The notes: generated by a model from the letters alone, not told the origin. A DNA stretch of 64,000 nt from Hyphomicrobiales bacterium (GCA_900471925.1 UCGV01000026.1:186001-250000); one strand, 5' to 3'. Shown: positions 1 through 8,608, counted from the first letter of the stretch. A program made the numbers and translations.

Positions 1-648
1 AATGTCACCGTCAGCCTGATTGCGTCCTTGACCTCGATCTTTCCGGCGGTCGAGCGCATCACGGGTGCGGATTTCTTCCGCGCCATGGCCCGCTCCCATG
101 TGCGCGAAACACCGCCCGCCTCGCCGCTGCTCTTCGAATACGGCCGGGATTTTCCCGATTTCATCGACCATTATGAGCACGCGCAGAATATGCCCTGGCT
201 CTCGGATGTCGCCCGCATCGAACGCGCCTGGCTGGATGCCTATCACGCCGCCGATGCGGCATCATTGAGGGCAGAAAACCTCGCCGCTATTCCGCCGGAA
301 GAACTCGGCGGCGTCATCTTCCGCCCGCATCCGGCCACCCGGCTGATGTCGTCGGCCCACCCCGCCGTCACCATCTTCGCCATGAACCGTGGCACCGGCC
401 CCGTCACCCGCGTCGAAGACCGGCCGGAGGACGGCCTGATCACCCGCATCGATGACGAAGTCACCGTGCGTCTCCTGCCCCCAGGCGGCGCCGCCTTCTT
501 CAATGCCCTGCTTGCGGGCGAATGCCTTGCCGCAGCGGTTGCCGCCGGCCTTGATGCCGACCCCGCCTTCGATCTCTCGGCCGCCATCGGCGAGATGATC
601 GCATCAGGCGCCTTCTCAGATATCGAACTGGAGAATTCCCATGTCTGA
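1..648 (+). CDS. bufC: BufC/HvfC-type protein (DUF2063), 5' truncated by window edge
   Basis: The frame is open from base 1, so 215 residues of the C-terminal part are visible and the start lies upstream. The visible part has the DUF2063 pattern: FPAVERITGADFF, then a PPASPLLFEYGRDFP segment and LSDVARIERAW. In the family, BufC/HvfC works with the MNIO (DUF692) iron enzyme BufB to modify a Cys-rich bufferin peptide that binds metal in the periplasm. This gene is followed with an 8-base overlap by a DoxX gene, which is the order seen in buf1/gig operons, so bufA and bufB should lie just left of the window. Family assignment is firm; the metal served (copper, gold or other) is inferred. Confidence 0.8.
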   Translation, partial: NVTVSLIASLTSIFPAVERITGADFFRAMARSHVRETPPASPLLFEYGRDFPDFIDHYEHAQNMPWLSDVARIERAWLDAYHAADAASLRAENLAAIPPEELGGVIFRPHPATRLMSSAHPAVTIFAMNRGTGPVTRVEDRPEDGLITRIDDEVTVRLLPPGGAAFFNALLAGECLAAAVAAGLDADPAFDLSAAIGEMIASGAFSDIELENSHV

Positions 649-1168
649 CATGCTCGACTCCATGCCCCATAACGAGCCTCGCAACGGCGCTCTCTCCCCG
701 CTCGCGAAGCTCGTGGCGACGGCTGACGGACTGATCCGCGCCGTCGCCCACCCCGATTTCGTCCAGGCCGTGTTGCGTGTCGCGCTCGCCGTTCCCTTCT
801 GGCGCTCCGGCATCCTGAAATGGGATGGCTTCCTGCAGCTGAACGACACGGCGATCGATCTCTTCACCCAGGAATTCATGCTGCACCTGCCGGGCGGCCC
901 CTACCCCTTTCCGATGCCGGCGGTCATGGCCTTCCTCTCCGGCTGCGGTGAGATCACCTTCCCGATCCTGCTCGTCCTCGGCCTCGCCACCCGCTTCGCC
1001 GGCCTTGGCCTGCTCTTCATGACCTGCATTGTCGAACTCACCGTCCCGGATGGCTGGCCCATCCATATCACCTGGGCGGCAATGGCTCTCGCCCTCATGC
1101 GTTACGGGCCGGGCCGCCTGTCGCTAGATCATCTGATCGCCAGGATCGCAGGCACTGCCAACCGTTAA
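641..1168 (+). CDS. bufD: DoxX family membrane protein of bufferin operon
   Basis: This 175-residue protein has a DoxX-like membrane domain with hydrophobic spans at roughly residues 40-60, 85-110, 115-135 and 140-155, and the RVALAVPFWRSGILKW segment typical of the family. The ATG at 641 follows GGAG in the end of bufC and overlaps that gene by 8 bases, so the two are probably translationally coupled. DoxX proteins end bufferin (buf1, also called gig) operons in Caulobacter-like bacteria, where the operon answers metal stress. The biochemical role of DoxX here is unknown. A strong hairpin follows at 1200-1232, ending the operon. Confidence 0.75.
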   Translation: MSDMLDSMPHNEPRNGALSPLAKLVATADGLIRAVAHPDFVQAVLRVALAVPFWRSGILKWDGFLQLNDTAIDLFTQEFMLHLPGGPYPFPMPAVMAFLSGCGEITFPILLVLGLATRFAGLGLLFMTCIVELTVPDGWPIHITWAAMALALMRYGPGRLSLDHLIARIAGTANR

Positions 1169-1199
1169 ACCGACCGATTTCGATACCAGCACAAACGCA

Positions 1200-1232
1200 C
1201 CGCCCGGCACGCAATCGCGCCGGGCGGCTTTT
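1200..1232 (+). terminator. Rho-independent terminator after bufD
   Basis: A perfect 9-bp stem CCGCCCGGC (1200-1208) / GCCGGGCGG (1219-1227) with a 10-base loop is followed by CTTTTG. It separates the bufferin operon from the sigma factor gene. Confidence 0.8.
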
Positions 1233-1379
1233 GCGCTTTGTTGCCGCACTGCTCTTGCCGTTTTCCCGCCAATGCGCTCAATAAGCGCCGACGCAGGTGT
1301 CTGTTCACGTGCCGCGTCATCAAAATTTTCAGGATGACGGTAACAAACACGTGGCTGCGTGCGTAGAGGTCAGTAGCGG

Positions 1380-1946
1380 ATGAAATATTCGGCCCGCGAA
1401 GAGGAATGGGCGGCCTGGATGCGCGCGGCGATGGCCGGCGACGCAACGGCCTATGACCGGTTCCTGAAGGCCGTCACACCCTACCTGCGTTCGATAGCGC
1501 GTCGGCGCTGCGATCAGTTCGGGGCTCCGCCGAGCGAGGTGGAAGACGTGGTGCAGGAAGTTCTGCTGGCAGTACACCTGAAGCGCGGCACCTGGGATAT
1601 CTCCAGGCCGATCGGCCCATGGCTGTCCACCATCGTGCGCAACAAGCTGATCGACAGCCTGCGCCGGCGCGGCCGCCATGTCTCGGTGCCGATCGAGGAT
1701 GTGATGGAGACGCTGGAGGCCGACCATCACGAGGACGGCGCCGACCGCGTCGATGTCGACCGCATGCTGGATGGCCTGCGCGACCCGCAGCGCGACATCG
1801 TCAAATCGATCTCGCTTGAAGGCGCCGGCATCCGCGAAACGGCCGAGCGGCTACAGATGACGGAAGGCGCCGTGCGTGTGGCGCTGCACAGGGCGCTCAA
1901 AGGATTGGCGGCCCTCTATCGGAGCGACAGACGTGAAAACGGATGA
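1380..1946 (+). CDS. sigF: ECF sigma factor, SigF type
   Basis: The 188-residue product has sigma-70 region 2 at about residues 22-95 (including VEDVVQEVLLAVHLKRGTW and PWLSTIVRNKLIDSLRR) and region 4 at about 125-180 (ISLEGAGIRETAERL, EGAVRVALHRALKGL). The ATG at 1380 follows a GAGGT ribosome site. It overlaps the next gene, an NrsF-type anti-sigma factor. In Caulobacter the SigF-NrsF pair controls the bufferin/gig operons in response to metal stress, and here the pair sits directly behind such an operon. Regulation of the upstream buf genes by this factor is therefore a sound inference, not something shown by a promoter match. Confidence 0.85.
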   Translation: MKYSAREEEWAAWMRAAMAGDATAYDRFLKAVTPYLRSIARRRCDQFGAPPSEVEDVVQEVLLAVHLKRGTWDISRPIGPWLSTIVRNKLIDSLRRRGRHVSVPIEDVMETLEADHHEDGADRVDVDRMLDGLRDPQRDIVKSISLEGAGIRETAERLQMTEGAVRVALHRALKGLAALYRSDRRENG

Positions 1947-2568
1947 CCTGATCAACATGCTGGCAAAGGATGCGCGCGTTCGCGTCCGCTTCGGCCGCGT
2001 CTTCATGGTGGCGCTCGCCATCGGTGTCGTCGTCTCCGCCGCCCTGCTCATCTCCACCATCGGCATCCGCCGTAACATGGCCGAAATGATCGAGACGCCG
2101 CGCGTGCTCTTCAAGGTCGGGATTACCCTGCTGCTCGCCATCACCGCCACCCGCCTCGCCTTCCGCATCGGCAAGCCCGGTCTGTCACTACGCTCGGCGG
2201 CCATGACGCTCCTGCTGCCGCTCGCAATCCTCATCCTCGGCATCGCCACCGAACTACTCGTCGTGCCGCAGGCAGCATGGGCAAGCAGCATGGAAGGCCA
2301 TTTCTCCGCCTTCTGCCTGTTCTTCGTGCCGGTGCTGTCGATTGCCCCGCTTGCCGCCATCCTCTATTCGGTGCGTCAGGGCGCTCCTGAAAATCCGGGC
2401 AAGGCGGGTGCTGTCGCGGGCCTCGCCGCCGGCGGGATCGCCGCCGCCATCTATGCCTGGCACTGCCCGGATGACAGCCCGCTTTTCCTTGCCACCTGGT
2501 ATTCGATCGGCATCCTGGCGGCCACCGTCGCCGGTTTCCTGATCGGCCGCAAGATCCTGCGCTGGTAG
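1933..2568 (+). CDS. nrsF: NrsF family (DUF1109) membrane anti-sigma factor
   Basis: The GTG at 1933 overlaps the end of the sigma gene by 14 bases and gives a 211-residue protein starting MKTDDLI. A short cytoplasmic N-terminus is followed by six hydrophobic spans, as in DUF1109 proteins. The only two cysteines, at residues 128 (HFSAFC) and 178 (AWHCPDD), lie 50 residues apart; two cysteines are described as needed for metal response in Caulobacter NrsF. It probably holds the sigma factor at the membrane until metal stress. The longer frame starting at 1876 lies wholly inside the sigma gene and is less likely. Confidence 0.85.
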   Translation: MKTDDLINMLAKDARVRVRFGRVFMVALAIGVVVSAALLISTIGIRRNMAEMIETPRVLFKVGITLLLAITATRLAFRIGKPGLSLRSAAMTLLLPLAILILGIATELLVVPQAAWASSMEGHFSAFCLFFVPVLSIAPLAAILYSVRQGAPENPGKAGAVAGLAAGGIAAAIYAWHCPDDSPLFLATWYSIGILAATVAGFLIGRKILRW

Positions 2569-2572
2569 GCGC

Positions 2573-4237
2573 TCAACGGAACCGCGAAAACGGATCCGCC
2601 CGCGCCTCGAAGGATGGCAGCTCGCCCAGCATCGGCAACACGCGCTCGAAGACCGCGCCGCCGAGCGGTACGGCATTCCATCCCGATGTGCGGAAACCAT
2701 AGGTCTCCGGCAATCCCTTGGGCTCGTCGAGCAGGGTCAGCAGCAGATAGCGCGGCTTGTCGGCAGGCACGATGCCCATGAAGGATGTGATGTTCAGCGT
2801 CTTCGAATAGCGCCCGGCCACCACCTTCTCCGCCGAGCCGGTCTTGCCACCGATGAAATAGCCGGCGACCCTGGCATTCTTGGCCGAGCCGGTCTCGGCA
2901 TTCAGCGACATCAGATAGCGCAATGCCTGGCTCGTCTCGGCACTGATCAGCCCTGAAGCCAACGTACGCGGCTCGACCTGCGCATCCTTTATGAATGTCG
3001 GCCGGATGAGCTGTCCGCCATTGACGAGCGCAGCGACAGCCATGCTTGCCTGCAGCGGCGTCACCGCGATCCCGTGGCCGAAAGAGGCGGTGGCCGTCAC
3101 GATATCGCTCCAGCGCCGCGGCACGATCGGCGTCGCCGTCTCCGGCAGCTCCGTATGCAGGGCCTCCATCTGCCCGAATTTCTGCAGAAAGGCCCTGTGC
3201 CGCTCGTTGCCGACAGCCATCGCCATCTTCGCCATCGAGATATTCGAGGAATAGATGAAGGCCTCGGGAACAGAGAGCGGCCGGTACTTGCCCTCGAAAT
3301 CGTGGATGCGCATCCGCCCGAAGGCGAGCGGCTTGCTGGCATCGATGACCGAGTGGATCGTAAACATCCCCGACTCCAGCGCCATTGCCGTCGTCAACGC
3401 CTTGAAGGTCGAGCCCATTTCGAAATCGGCCGCCGCGATACGGTTGATCCGGTCGGGCTTCAGCGCATCGGCGGGATCGTTCGGATCGAAGGTCGGCAGC
3501 GAGGCCAGCGCCAGGACCTCGCCATTGGTGACATCGAGCACCAGACCGGCGCCGGCCTTTGCATCATATTTGCGCATGGCCTTGGCGATCTCGTCCTCCA
3601 GCGCGTTCTGCACCCTGATATCAAGCGTCGTGACGACGGGGCTGAGATCGTCGCTCGCCAGTTCCATGCCGCTCGCTCTGAGGTTTGCGAGCCCATCCGT
3701 CTCGATCCATTTTTCGAGGCCGGATATGCCGATATTGTCGATATTGACCGCGCCGAGGACATGGGCTGCCAGCGTGCCGTTGGGATAGAAGCGTTTCTTC
3801 TCCTTCTGAAAGCTCAAGCCGGGAATGCCGGCATTCCACAGCGCCTGCTCCTCGCGCGGGGTGATATGCCGCTTGATCCAGGCAAATTGCGCGCGAGACG
3901 AAAGCCGCTGATAGAGCTGGCGCCGGTCGAGTTCCGGCAGCACGGCGGTGATGCGCTCGACCGCCTCGTCCACATCGACGATCAGCTTCGGTGAGGCATA
4001 GACGCTGGTGATTGGAATATCCATCGCCAGTGCCTCGCCGTTACGGTCGAGGATCGCGGGCCGGCCATTCGTATTGCCCTTCGGCACCCATTGTGCCTCG
4101 GGCGTCGCCTGCAGGCCGAGATAGAAGAGCCGCCCTACGACGACCAGGAAGATCCCGCAGAAACCTGCCATCAGCAGCAGGATGCGAAAACTGGTGGCAG
4201 CAGCGCGTTGCGAAGCACGGAGCGAAAGCGGGTGCAT
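2573..4237 (-). CDS. Class B penicillin-binding protein (FtsI/PBP2-like transpeptidase)
   Basis: The 554-residue protein has a membrane anchor at about residues 17-40, a PBP dimerisation domain and a transpeptidase domain with all three motifs: SxxK at S276 (MGSTFK), SxN at 330-332 (YSSNIS) and KTG at 465-467 (GGKTGSAE). It cross-links peptidoglycan at the outer face of the inner membrane. The ATG at 4237 overlaps the stop of the upstream class A PBP as ATGA, so the pair is translationally coupled and a longer N-terminus is excluded. No division (dcw) genes are nearby, so this is more likely a paralogue than the essential FtsI. It converges with nrsF, ending 4 bases away. Confidence 0.88.
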   Translation of the reverse strand: MHPLSLRASQRAAATSFRILLLMAGFCGIFLVVVGRLFYLGLQATPEAQWVPKGNTNGRPAILDRNGEALAMDIPITSVYASPKLIVDVDEAVERITAVLPELDRRQLYQRLSSRAQFAWIKRHITPREEQALWNAGIPGLSFQKEKKRFYPNGTLAAHVLGAVNIDNIGISGLEKWIETDGLANLRASGMELASDDLSPVVTTLDIRVQNALEDEIAKAMRKYDAKAGAGLVLDVTNGEVLALASLPTFDPNDPADALKPDRINRIAAADFEMGSTFKALTTAMALESGMFTIHSVIDASKPLAFGRMRIHDFEGKYRPLSVPEAFIYSSNISMAKMAMAVGNERHRAFLQKFGQMEALHTELPETATPIVPRRWSDIVTATASFGHGIAVTPLQASMAVAALVNGGQLIRPTFIKDAQVEPRTLASGLISAETSQALRYLMSLNAETGSAKNARVAGYFIGGKTGSAEKVVAGRYSKTLNITSFMGIVPADKPRYLLLTLLDEPKGLPETYGFRTSGWNAVPLGGAVFERVLPMLGELPSFEARADPFSRFR

Positions 4238-6654
4238 CAGTAGAGACCGCCGGTATTCTGCAGCAATTGGCTGCGTGTCGCCGCATCGAGACCAGAGGGG
4301 TCGCTGGCGATGTCGATCTGCTCCTCGTCGCCGATGACGGAGCAGGTGCTGCTGCAAGGCCCCGTTCCCGGCTTGAAGGCTTCCGTGATGCCGCCGCCGA
4401 CCACTTCCTGCCCGCTTTTCCGATCCACTCTGTGAAAGATCAATCCGTCCGGCGGCACGAACCGGCTCGCCGTGCGGCCCGCCAGTGCCGTCTTCATGAA
4501 ATCGATGAAGATCGGCGCGGCCAAGCCTCCGCCCGTCTCCCCTGAACCCAGATGCCGTGGCGTGTCATAACCCATGAACACGCCGGTCACGAGATCGGGC
4601 GTATAGCCGATGAACCAGACATCCTTCTCGTCATTGGTCGTGCCCGTCTTGCCGGCCACGGGCACGCCGAGCACGTTGACGCTGTGGGCCGTGCCCCGCT
4701 CCACCACGCCCTGCAGCATGGAGGTGATCTGGTAGGCCGTCATCGGATCGAGAACATAATCCTTGTCGTCGATCACCTCGGGCTCGGCCTGCCCCTGCCA
4801 TTCGTGGGCCAAGCAATCCGGACAACGCCTGTCATCCTGCCGGAAGACCGTATGCCCCGAACGGTCCTGTATCAGGTCGATCATCGAGGGCCGCACCTCG
4901 CGCCCGCCATTGGCGATGACGGAATAGCCTGATACCAGCCGCATCAGCGTCGTCTCGCCGGCGCCAAGCGCCATCGGCAGGTAGGGTTTCAGCTGATCGT
5001 AGAGCCCGAAACGCTTGCCGTAATCGGCCACCACTTCCATGCCGACGGCACGCGCCAGCCGCACGGTCATCTGGTTGCGGCTGTTTTCCAGGCCCACCCG
5101 CAGGGTCGAGGGACCGCCGGATTTGCCGTCGTAGTTTTTCGGGCTCCAGATATAGCCGGCGCCATCGGGGATGGCGAGCGGCGCATCGAGCACCAGCGTC
5201 GCCGGCGTATAGCCGGTATCGAGTGCGGCCGCATAAACGAAGGGTTTGAAGGAGGAACCCGGTTGCCGGTAAGCCTGTGTCGCCCGGTTGAATTGTGACT
5301 GCGCATAGGAAAAACCGCCTGCCATGGCAACGACGCGGCCGGTGCGCGGCTCCATCGACACCAGCGCACCCTGCACTTCAGGTGGCTGACGCAGGCGAAG
5401 GCCCGCAGGCGTCTGCTCGACATAGACGACGTCGCCTGCTGCAAACACCTCGCCCGGCGTCTTGAAGCAGCGGCGACCCGTCTCCGAGATCCGGCAGAGC
5501 GCCCAGCTGTTCGCCTTGTCCATGCGCAGTGACTTGCCATTCTCGGCGCCGATGCGAAGCTCAAGCCCATCGGCGGTGACACCGGTCACCAGCGCCAGCC
5601 GCCACTCCGGAACGTCAGCAAGGCCCTGTACCCGTTGGAATGCCTGCTCGGCACTCTCGCCTGCCGCAAGCCTCGTCACCGGACCGCGATACCCCCTGGC
5701 CTGATCATATTCCACGAGCCCGCGCCGCAGCGCCCTCATGGCCGCCTGCTGCAGGGCCGGATCGAGGCTGGTACGCACCGTGAGACCCGCCGTATAAAGC
5801 CCCTCCTCGCCATAACGATCGAGCAGAAACCGCCTGACCTCTTCGGTGAAGAATTCAGTCTCGGCAATCTGCACGCGCCGCTCTTTCAGGACGACCTTGA
5901 GCGGTTCCGCGATCGCCTTGCTGGCCTCGGCTGCGCTGATGAAGCCGTTTTCCCGCATCTGGCCGATCACCCAGTCGCGTCGCGTCACCGCCTTCTCATA
6001 GGCATGGATGGGATTGTAATTGTTCGGCCCCTTGGGAAGCGCCGCCAGATAGGCGGCTTCCGCGATATCGAGTTCGCCGACACTCTTGCCGAAATAGGTG
6101 AGTGCCGCCTGTGCCAACCCATAGGCGCCCGCGCCGAAATAGATATCGTTGAGATAGAGTTCGAGCAGTTGGTCCTTGCTGAAATTCTGATCGAGCCGGA
6201 TCGCGAGCAGCGCCTCCTTCAGCTTGCGCTCCACGGTGCGATCGGAGGTCAGCAGAAAGTTCTTTGCCACCTGCTGGGTAATGGTCGAAGCGCCGACCAG
6301 CCGATCGCCGGAGACGGATTTGGCGATGTTGGACATCAAGGCGCGCGCAATGCTTTCAAGATCGATGCCGCCATGCTGATAGAAATTCTTGTCCTCGGCA
6401 GAAAGAAACGCACCCCTCACTTGGAGCGGCACCGAGCCGATCGGCAGGAACAGCCGCTTCTCCCTGGCAAACTCGGCGAGCATGGAGCCATCGCCGGCAT
6501 AGAGCCGCGAGGTCAGCGCCGGCTGCCACTCCGCAAGCGAGTGGTAATCCGGCAGGCTTGCCGTGATCCCCTGCAGCAGCAGGAAAGCCGCGATTGCGGC
6601 GGCAAGCACCAGATTGGCGGCAACATTCAGCCCATAGATGAACAGGTTCAGCAA
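4237..6654 (-). CDS. Class A penicillin-binding protein (PBP1A-like, glycosyltransferase-transpeptidase)
   Basis: The preferred TTG start at 6654 has AGGAG seven bases upstream and puts the membrane helix at residues 5-28, as normal for the family; an ATG at 6753 would add 33 unlikely residues. The 805-residue product has a GT51 domain (E87 in EDKNFYQHGG, STITQQVAKN, ELYLNDIYFG) and a transpeptidase domain (SxxK at about 467 in PGSSFKP, SRN at about 525, KTGTTN at about 669). It polymerises and cross-links glycan strands. The gene is first of a two-gene operon with a class B PBP and is divergent from an AmpR-like regulator, which suggests control by cell-wall fragments. Confidence 0.88.
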   Translation of the reverse strand: MLNLFIYGLNVAANLVLAAAIAAFLLLQGITASLPDYHSLAEWQPALTSRLYAGDGSMLAEFAREKRLFLPIGSVPLQVRGAFLSAEDKNFYQHGGIDLESIARALMSNIAKSVSGDRLVGASTITQQVAKNFLLTSDRTVERKLKEALLAIRLDQNFSKDQLLELYLNDIYFGAGAYGLAQAALTYFGKSVGELDIAEAAYLAALPKGPNNYNPIHAYEKAVTRRDWVIGQMRENGFISAAEASKAIAEPLKVVLKERRVQIAETEFFTEEVRRFLLDRYGEEGLYTAGLTVRTSLDPALQQAAMRALRRGLVEYDQARGYRGPVTRLAAGESAEQAFQRVQGLADVPEWRLALVTGVTADGLELRIGAENGKSLRMDKANSWALCRISETGRRCFKTPGEVFAAGDVVYVEQTPAGLRLRQPPEVQGALVSMEPRTGRVVAMAGGFSYAQSQFNRATQAYRQPGSSFKPFVYAAALDTGYTPATLVLDAPLAIPDGAGYIWSPKNYDGKSGGPSTLRVGLENSRNQMTVRLARAVGMEVVADYGKRFGLYDQLKPYLPMALGAGETTLMRLVSGYSVIANGGREVRPSMIDLIQDRSGHTVFRQDDRRCPDCLAHEWQGQAEPEVIDDKDYVLDPMTAYQITSMLQGVVERGTAHSVNVLGVPVAGKTGTTNDEKDVWFIGYTPDLVTGVFMGYDTPRHLGSGETGGGLAAPIFIDFMKTALAGRTASRFVPPDGLIFHRVDRKSGQEVVGGGITEAFKPGTGPCSSTCSVIGDEEQIDIASDPSGLDAATRSQLLQNTGGLY

Positions 6655-6879
6655 CTCTCGACTCCTGCCGTCCGTGCGAAGACAGAAACCGGACGACCGC
6701 AGACATGCGTCGTCGCTCGGCCGCGCGCAGTGAAACCCGCGACCTGTTCTCATGCCTTGCTGGAATGACTGGCCCCGACGAGATGGTCAGGGCGATCTGA
6801 CGAGCTTCAAATACAGGTCTTGAAAAGCGTGGACAAACGACGTTATTTGGCATCAGGCATAAATTCAGTTTAGGTCAAA
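6655..6879. promoter_or_regulatory. Divergent control region of PBP operon and ampR-like gene
   Basis: These 225 bases separate the two divergent starts and should hold both promoters and the LysR-type operator. The element GCATCAGGCAT (6850-6860) lies 20 bases before the ampR ATG and is repeated just after ampR at 7776-7786. I see no clear match to the enterobacterial AmpR operator. Assignment rests on position. Confidence 0.35.
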
Positions 6880-7770
6880 ATGGTTCGCCCACATCTTCCG
6901 CTGAATGCGCTCCGCGCCTTCGAGGCTTCCGCCCGCCACCTCTCCTTCACCCGTGCGGCGATCGAGCTCTGCGTCACCCAGGCCGCCGTCAGCCATCAGG
7001 TCAAGCTGCTGGAGGACCGGCTGAAGGTCGGGCTCTTCAAGCGTCTGCCGCGCGGCCTCAAGGTTACGCCCGAGGGTGAGGCCCTGCTGCCGGTCGTGCG
7101 CGACTCCTTCGACCGCATGGCCTACATGCTGGAGCGCTTCGAAGGCGGCTTCGTGCAGGAAATCCTCTCGGTCGGCGTCGTCGGCACCTTCGCGGTCGGC
7201 TGGCTGCTGCCACGTCTCGACCAGTTCCGCGAGCGCCATCCCCATATCGAGCTGCGCCTGTCCACCAACAACAACCGCGTCGATATCGCCGCCGAGGGCC
7301 TGGATTACGCCATTCGCTTCGGCAGCGGCGCCTGGCACGATACGGATGCGCATCGCCTTTTCGAAGCGCCACTCTCGGCCCTCTGCATCCCCGAAATTGC
7401 CGAGCGGCTGCAAGACCCCGACGATCTCGTCGGCGAAGTGCTTTTGCGCTCCTATCGCGCCGATGAATGGACGGGATGGTTCGAGGCTGCGGGAATGGCG
7501 AACGAGCCGCCGATCGCCAAAGGCATGGTCTTCGATTCCTCGCTCGCCATGGTGGAAGCCGCCCTGCAGGGCGCCGGCGTCGCCCTTGCGCCACCGTTGA
7601 TGTTCGACCGGCTTCTCAGCGCCGGCGCGTTGCGCCAGCCCTTCGAGGTCTTCGTCTCGCGCGGCAGCTACTGGCTGACATCATTGAAATCCCGCAGCGA
7701 AACCCCTGCTATGGGCGCCTTCCGGGAATGGCTGTTCGAGGTGGTCGAGCCGCTGCACGGCCCACGCTAG
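6880..7770 (+). CDS. ampR: AmpR-like LysR family transcriptional regulator
   Basis: The 296-residue protein begins RPHLPLNALRAFEASARHLS and has the LysR winged helix at residues 8-65 followed by a substrate-binding domain. Several stretches are characteristic of AmpR rather than LysR proteins in general: DSFDRMAYMLERF, GVVGTFAVGWLLP, NNNRVDIAAEGLDYAIRFG, GAWHDTDAH, LLRSYRADEW and SRSETPAMGAF. Known AmpR proteins sense muropeptides and UDP-MurNAc-pentapeptide and control a divergent ampC beta-lactamase. No ampC is present; the divergent target is a PBP1A/PBP2 pair. The symbol marks similarity only. Confidence 0.8.
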   Translation: MVRPHLPLNALRAFEASARHLSFTRAAIELCVTQAAVSHQVKLLEDRLKVGLFKRLPRGLKVTPEGEALLPVVRDSFDRMAYMLERFEGGFVQEILSVGVVGTFAVGWLLPRLDQFRERHPHIELRLSTNNNRVDIAAEGLDYAIRFGSGAWHDTDAHRLFEAPLSALCIPEIAERLQDPDDLVGEVLLRSYRADEWTGWFEAAGMANEPPIAKGMVFDSSLAMVEAALQGAGVALAPPLMFDRLLSAGALRQPFEVFVSRGSYWLTSLKSRSETPAMGAFREWLFEVVEPLHGPR

Positions 7771-7775
7771 GATTT

Positions 7776-7815
7776 GCATCAGGCATTAGAAAATCTAATG
7801 GCAATCCTTAGCCGG
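7776..7815. repeat. Palindrome cluster after ampR
   Basis: CATTAGA AAA TCTAATG (7784-7800) is a perfect 7-bp inverted repeat. It follows a second copy of GCATCAGGCAT, and another GCATTAG occurs at 7813-7819. There is no T-run, so it is more like a protein-binding site or RNA hairpin than a terminator. Function is unknown. Confidence 0.4.
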
Positions 7816-7823
7816 CATTAGGT

Positions 7824-8054
7824 CTAGCGTACCCTCTTGCCCGTCAGCGCAGCCCAGGCGAGCCGCAGCGTATCGAGGCGCGAGCGGATGCGCTCCTGCT
7901 GCGGGATTGCCAGCCGGTTGCGGAAATCGGCAACCGCCTGCGCTTCCAGCCGGCTGCCGAGCCTTTCCGGCAGATGTGGCGCCGGCGCGCCTGTCATCCG
8001 GTCGATCACAGTCCAGTCGTCGTCGCTCCGGCGCTCGATGTCGTATCGGTTCAT
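7824..8054 (-). CDS. Small hypothetical protein
   Basis: This 76-residue product starts MNRYDIERRSDDDWTVIDR and has no signal peptide or membrane span. The opening resembles many short rhizobial proteins of unknown function that begin with a beta-strand-rich segment. No strong ribosome site is visible before the ATG. It lies convergent with ampR. I do not recognise a named domain; coding status is likely but not certain. Confidence 0.5.
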   Translation of the reverse strand: MNRYDIERRSDDDWTVIDRMTGAPAPHLPERLGSRLEAQAVADFRNRLAIPQQERIRSRLDTLRLAWAALTGKRVR

Positions 8055-8184
8055 GGCAGCAGGGATTTCTCTAAATTAGGGATGGCAAGGACAAGAGAAC
8101 CGGCTTTCTCGCAGGGACGCAATCGACAAAATGTGAGAGAACGTCAGAATCTGTGTTCATGGTCAAGATTGTCTTGAAATCCGG

Positions 8185-8388
8185 TCACGAGGCCATTGAT
8201 TTTGATGGCTTTGATTTCAGGGATCTGAGCTTGCCGATGAGCTTGCGGCTCCTGACCGGTTTGGTCTTCAGTTCGGCCTTGGCGTATTTCAGATCGTGCA
8301 AAGGCAGGGGCCGCGCGTTGATCGCGGCAATCCTGTCCTCAAGGGCTGCCAGCCCCACGATGATCTCGTCGAACATTCTCGCTTCCAT
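8185..8388 (-). CDS. Small basic hypothetical protein
   Basis: The ATG at 8388 follows a good GGAGG site with a 6-base gap, which is the main support for this 67-residue frame; the upstream ATG at 8394 lacks it. The product begins MEARMFDEIIVGLAALEDRI, which looks helical, and ends in a strongly basic, Lys/Ser-rich tail. No domain is recognised. The opposite strand is also open here but has no ribosome site, so it is discounted. Confidence 0.5.
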   Translation of the reverse strand: MEARMFDEIIVGLAALEDRIAAINARPLPLHDLKYAKAELKTKPVRSRKLIGKLRSLKSKPSKSMAS

Positions 8389-8608
8389 AGGCATCCTCCA
8401 ATCCCATTTCGCGCCGCAAACCTAGCATCGGAAAAAACGGTGAGCCAATGCTCCATTAGGACTAGCCCTGCCTCCCCTCTTCGGACGAAGGCAAGAAGAC
8501 GCATCCTTCCCAGGATCTGCGGACTCACATCCGCCGCGAGCTTTTTCATGGACTTAGTGGCGGCGGAAGCATATGGTCGCGCGCCGGGATTGAAGTGGAA
8601 GCGATGCC

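Noticed and set aside
1339..1365. GGTAAC-N17-CGTA, resembling an ECF-type promoter for the sigma factor gene
   Set aside because: Transcription would start about 8 bases before the ATG, downstream of the visible GAGGT ribosome site, so it could not serve this gene normally.
5635..6768. Long open frame on the plus strand opposite the PBP1A gene
   Set aside because: It is antisense to a gene with complete catalytic motifs; composition is that of a codon-position shadow and it has no ribosome site or domain.
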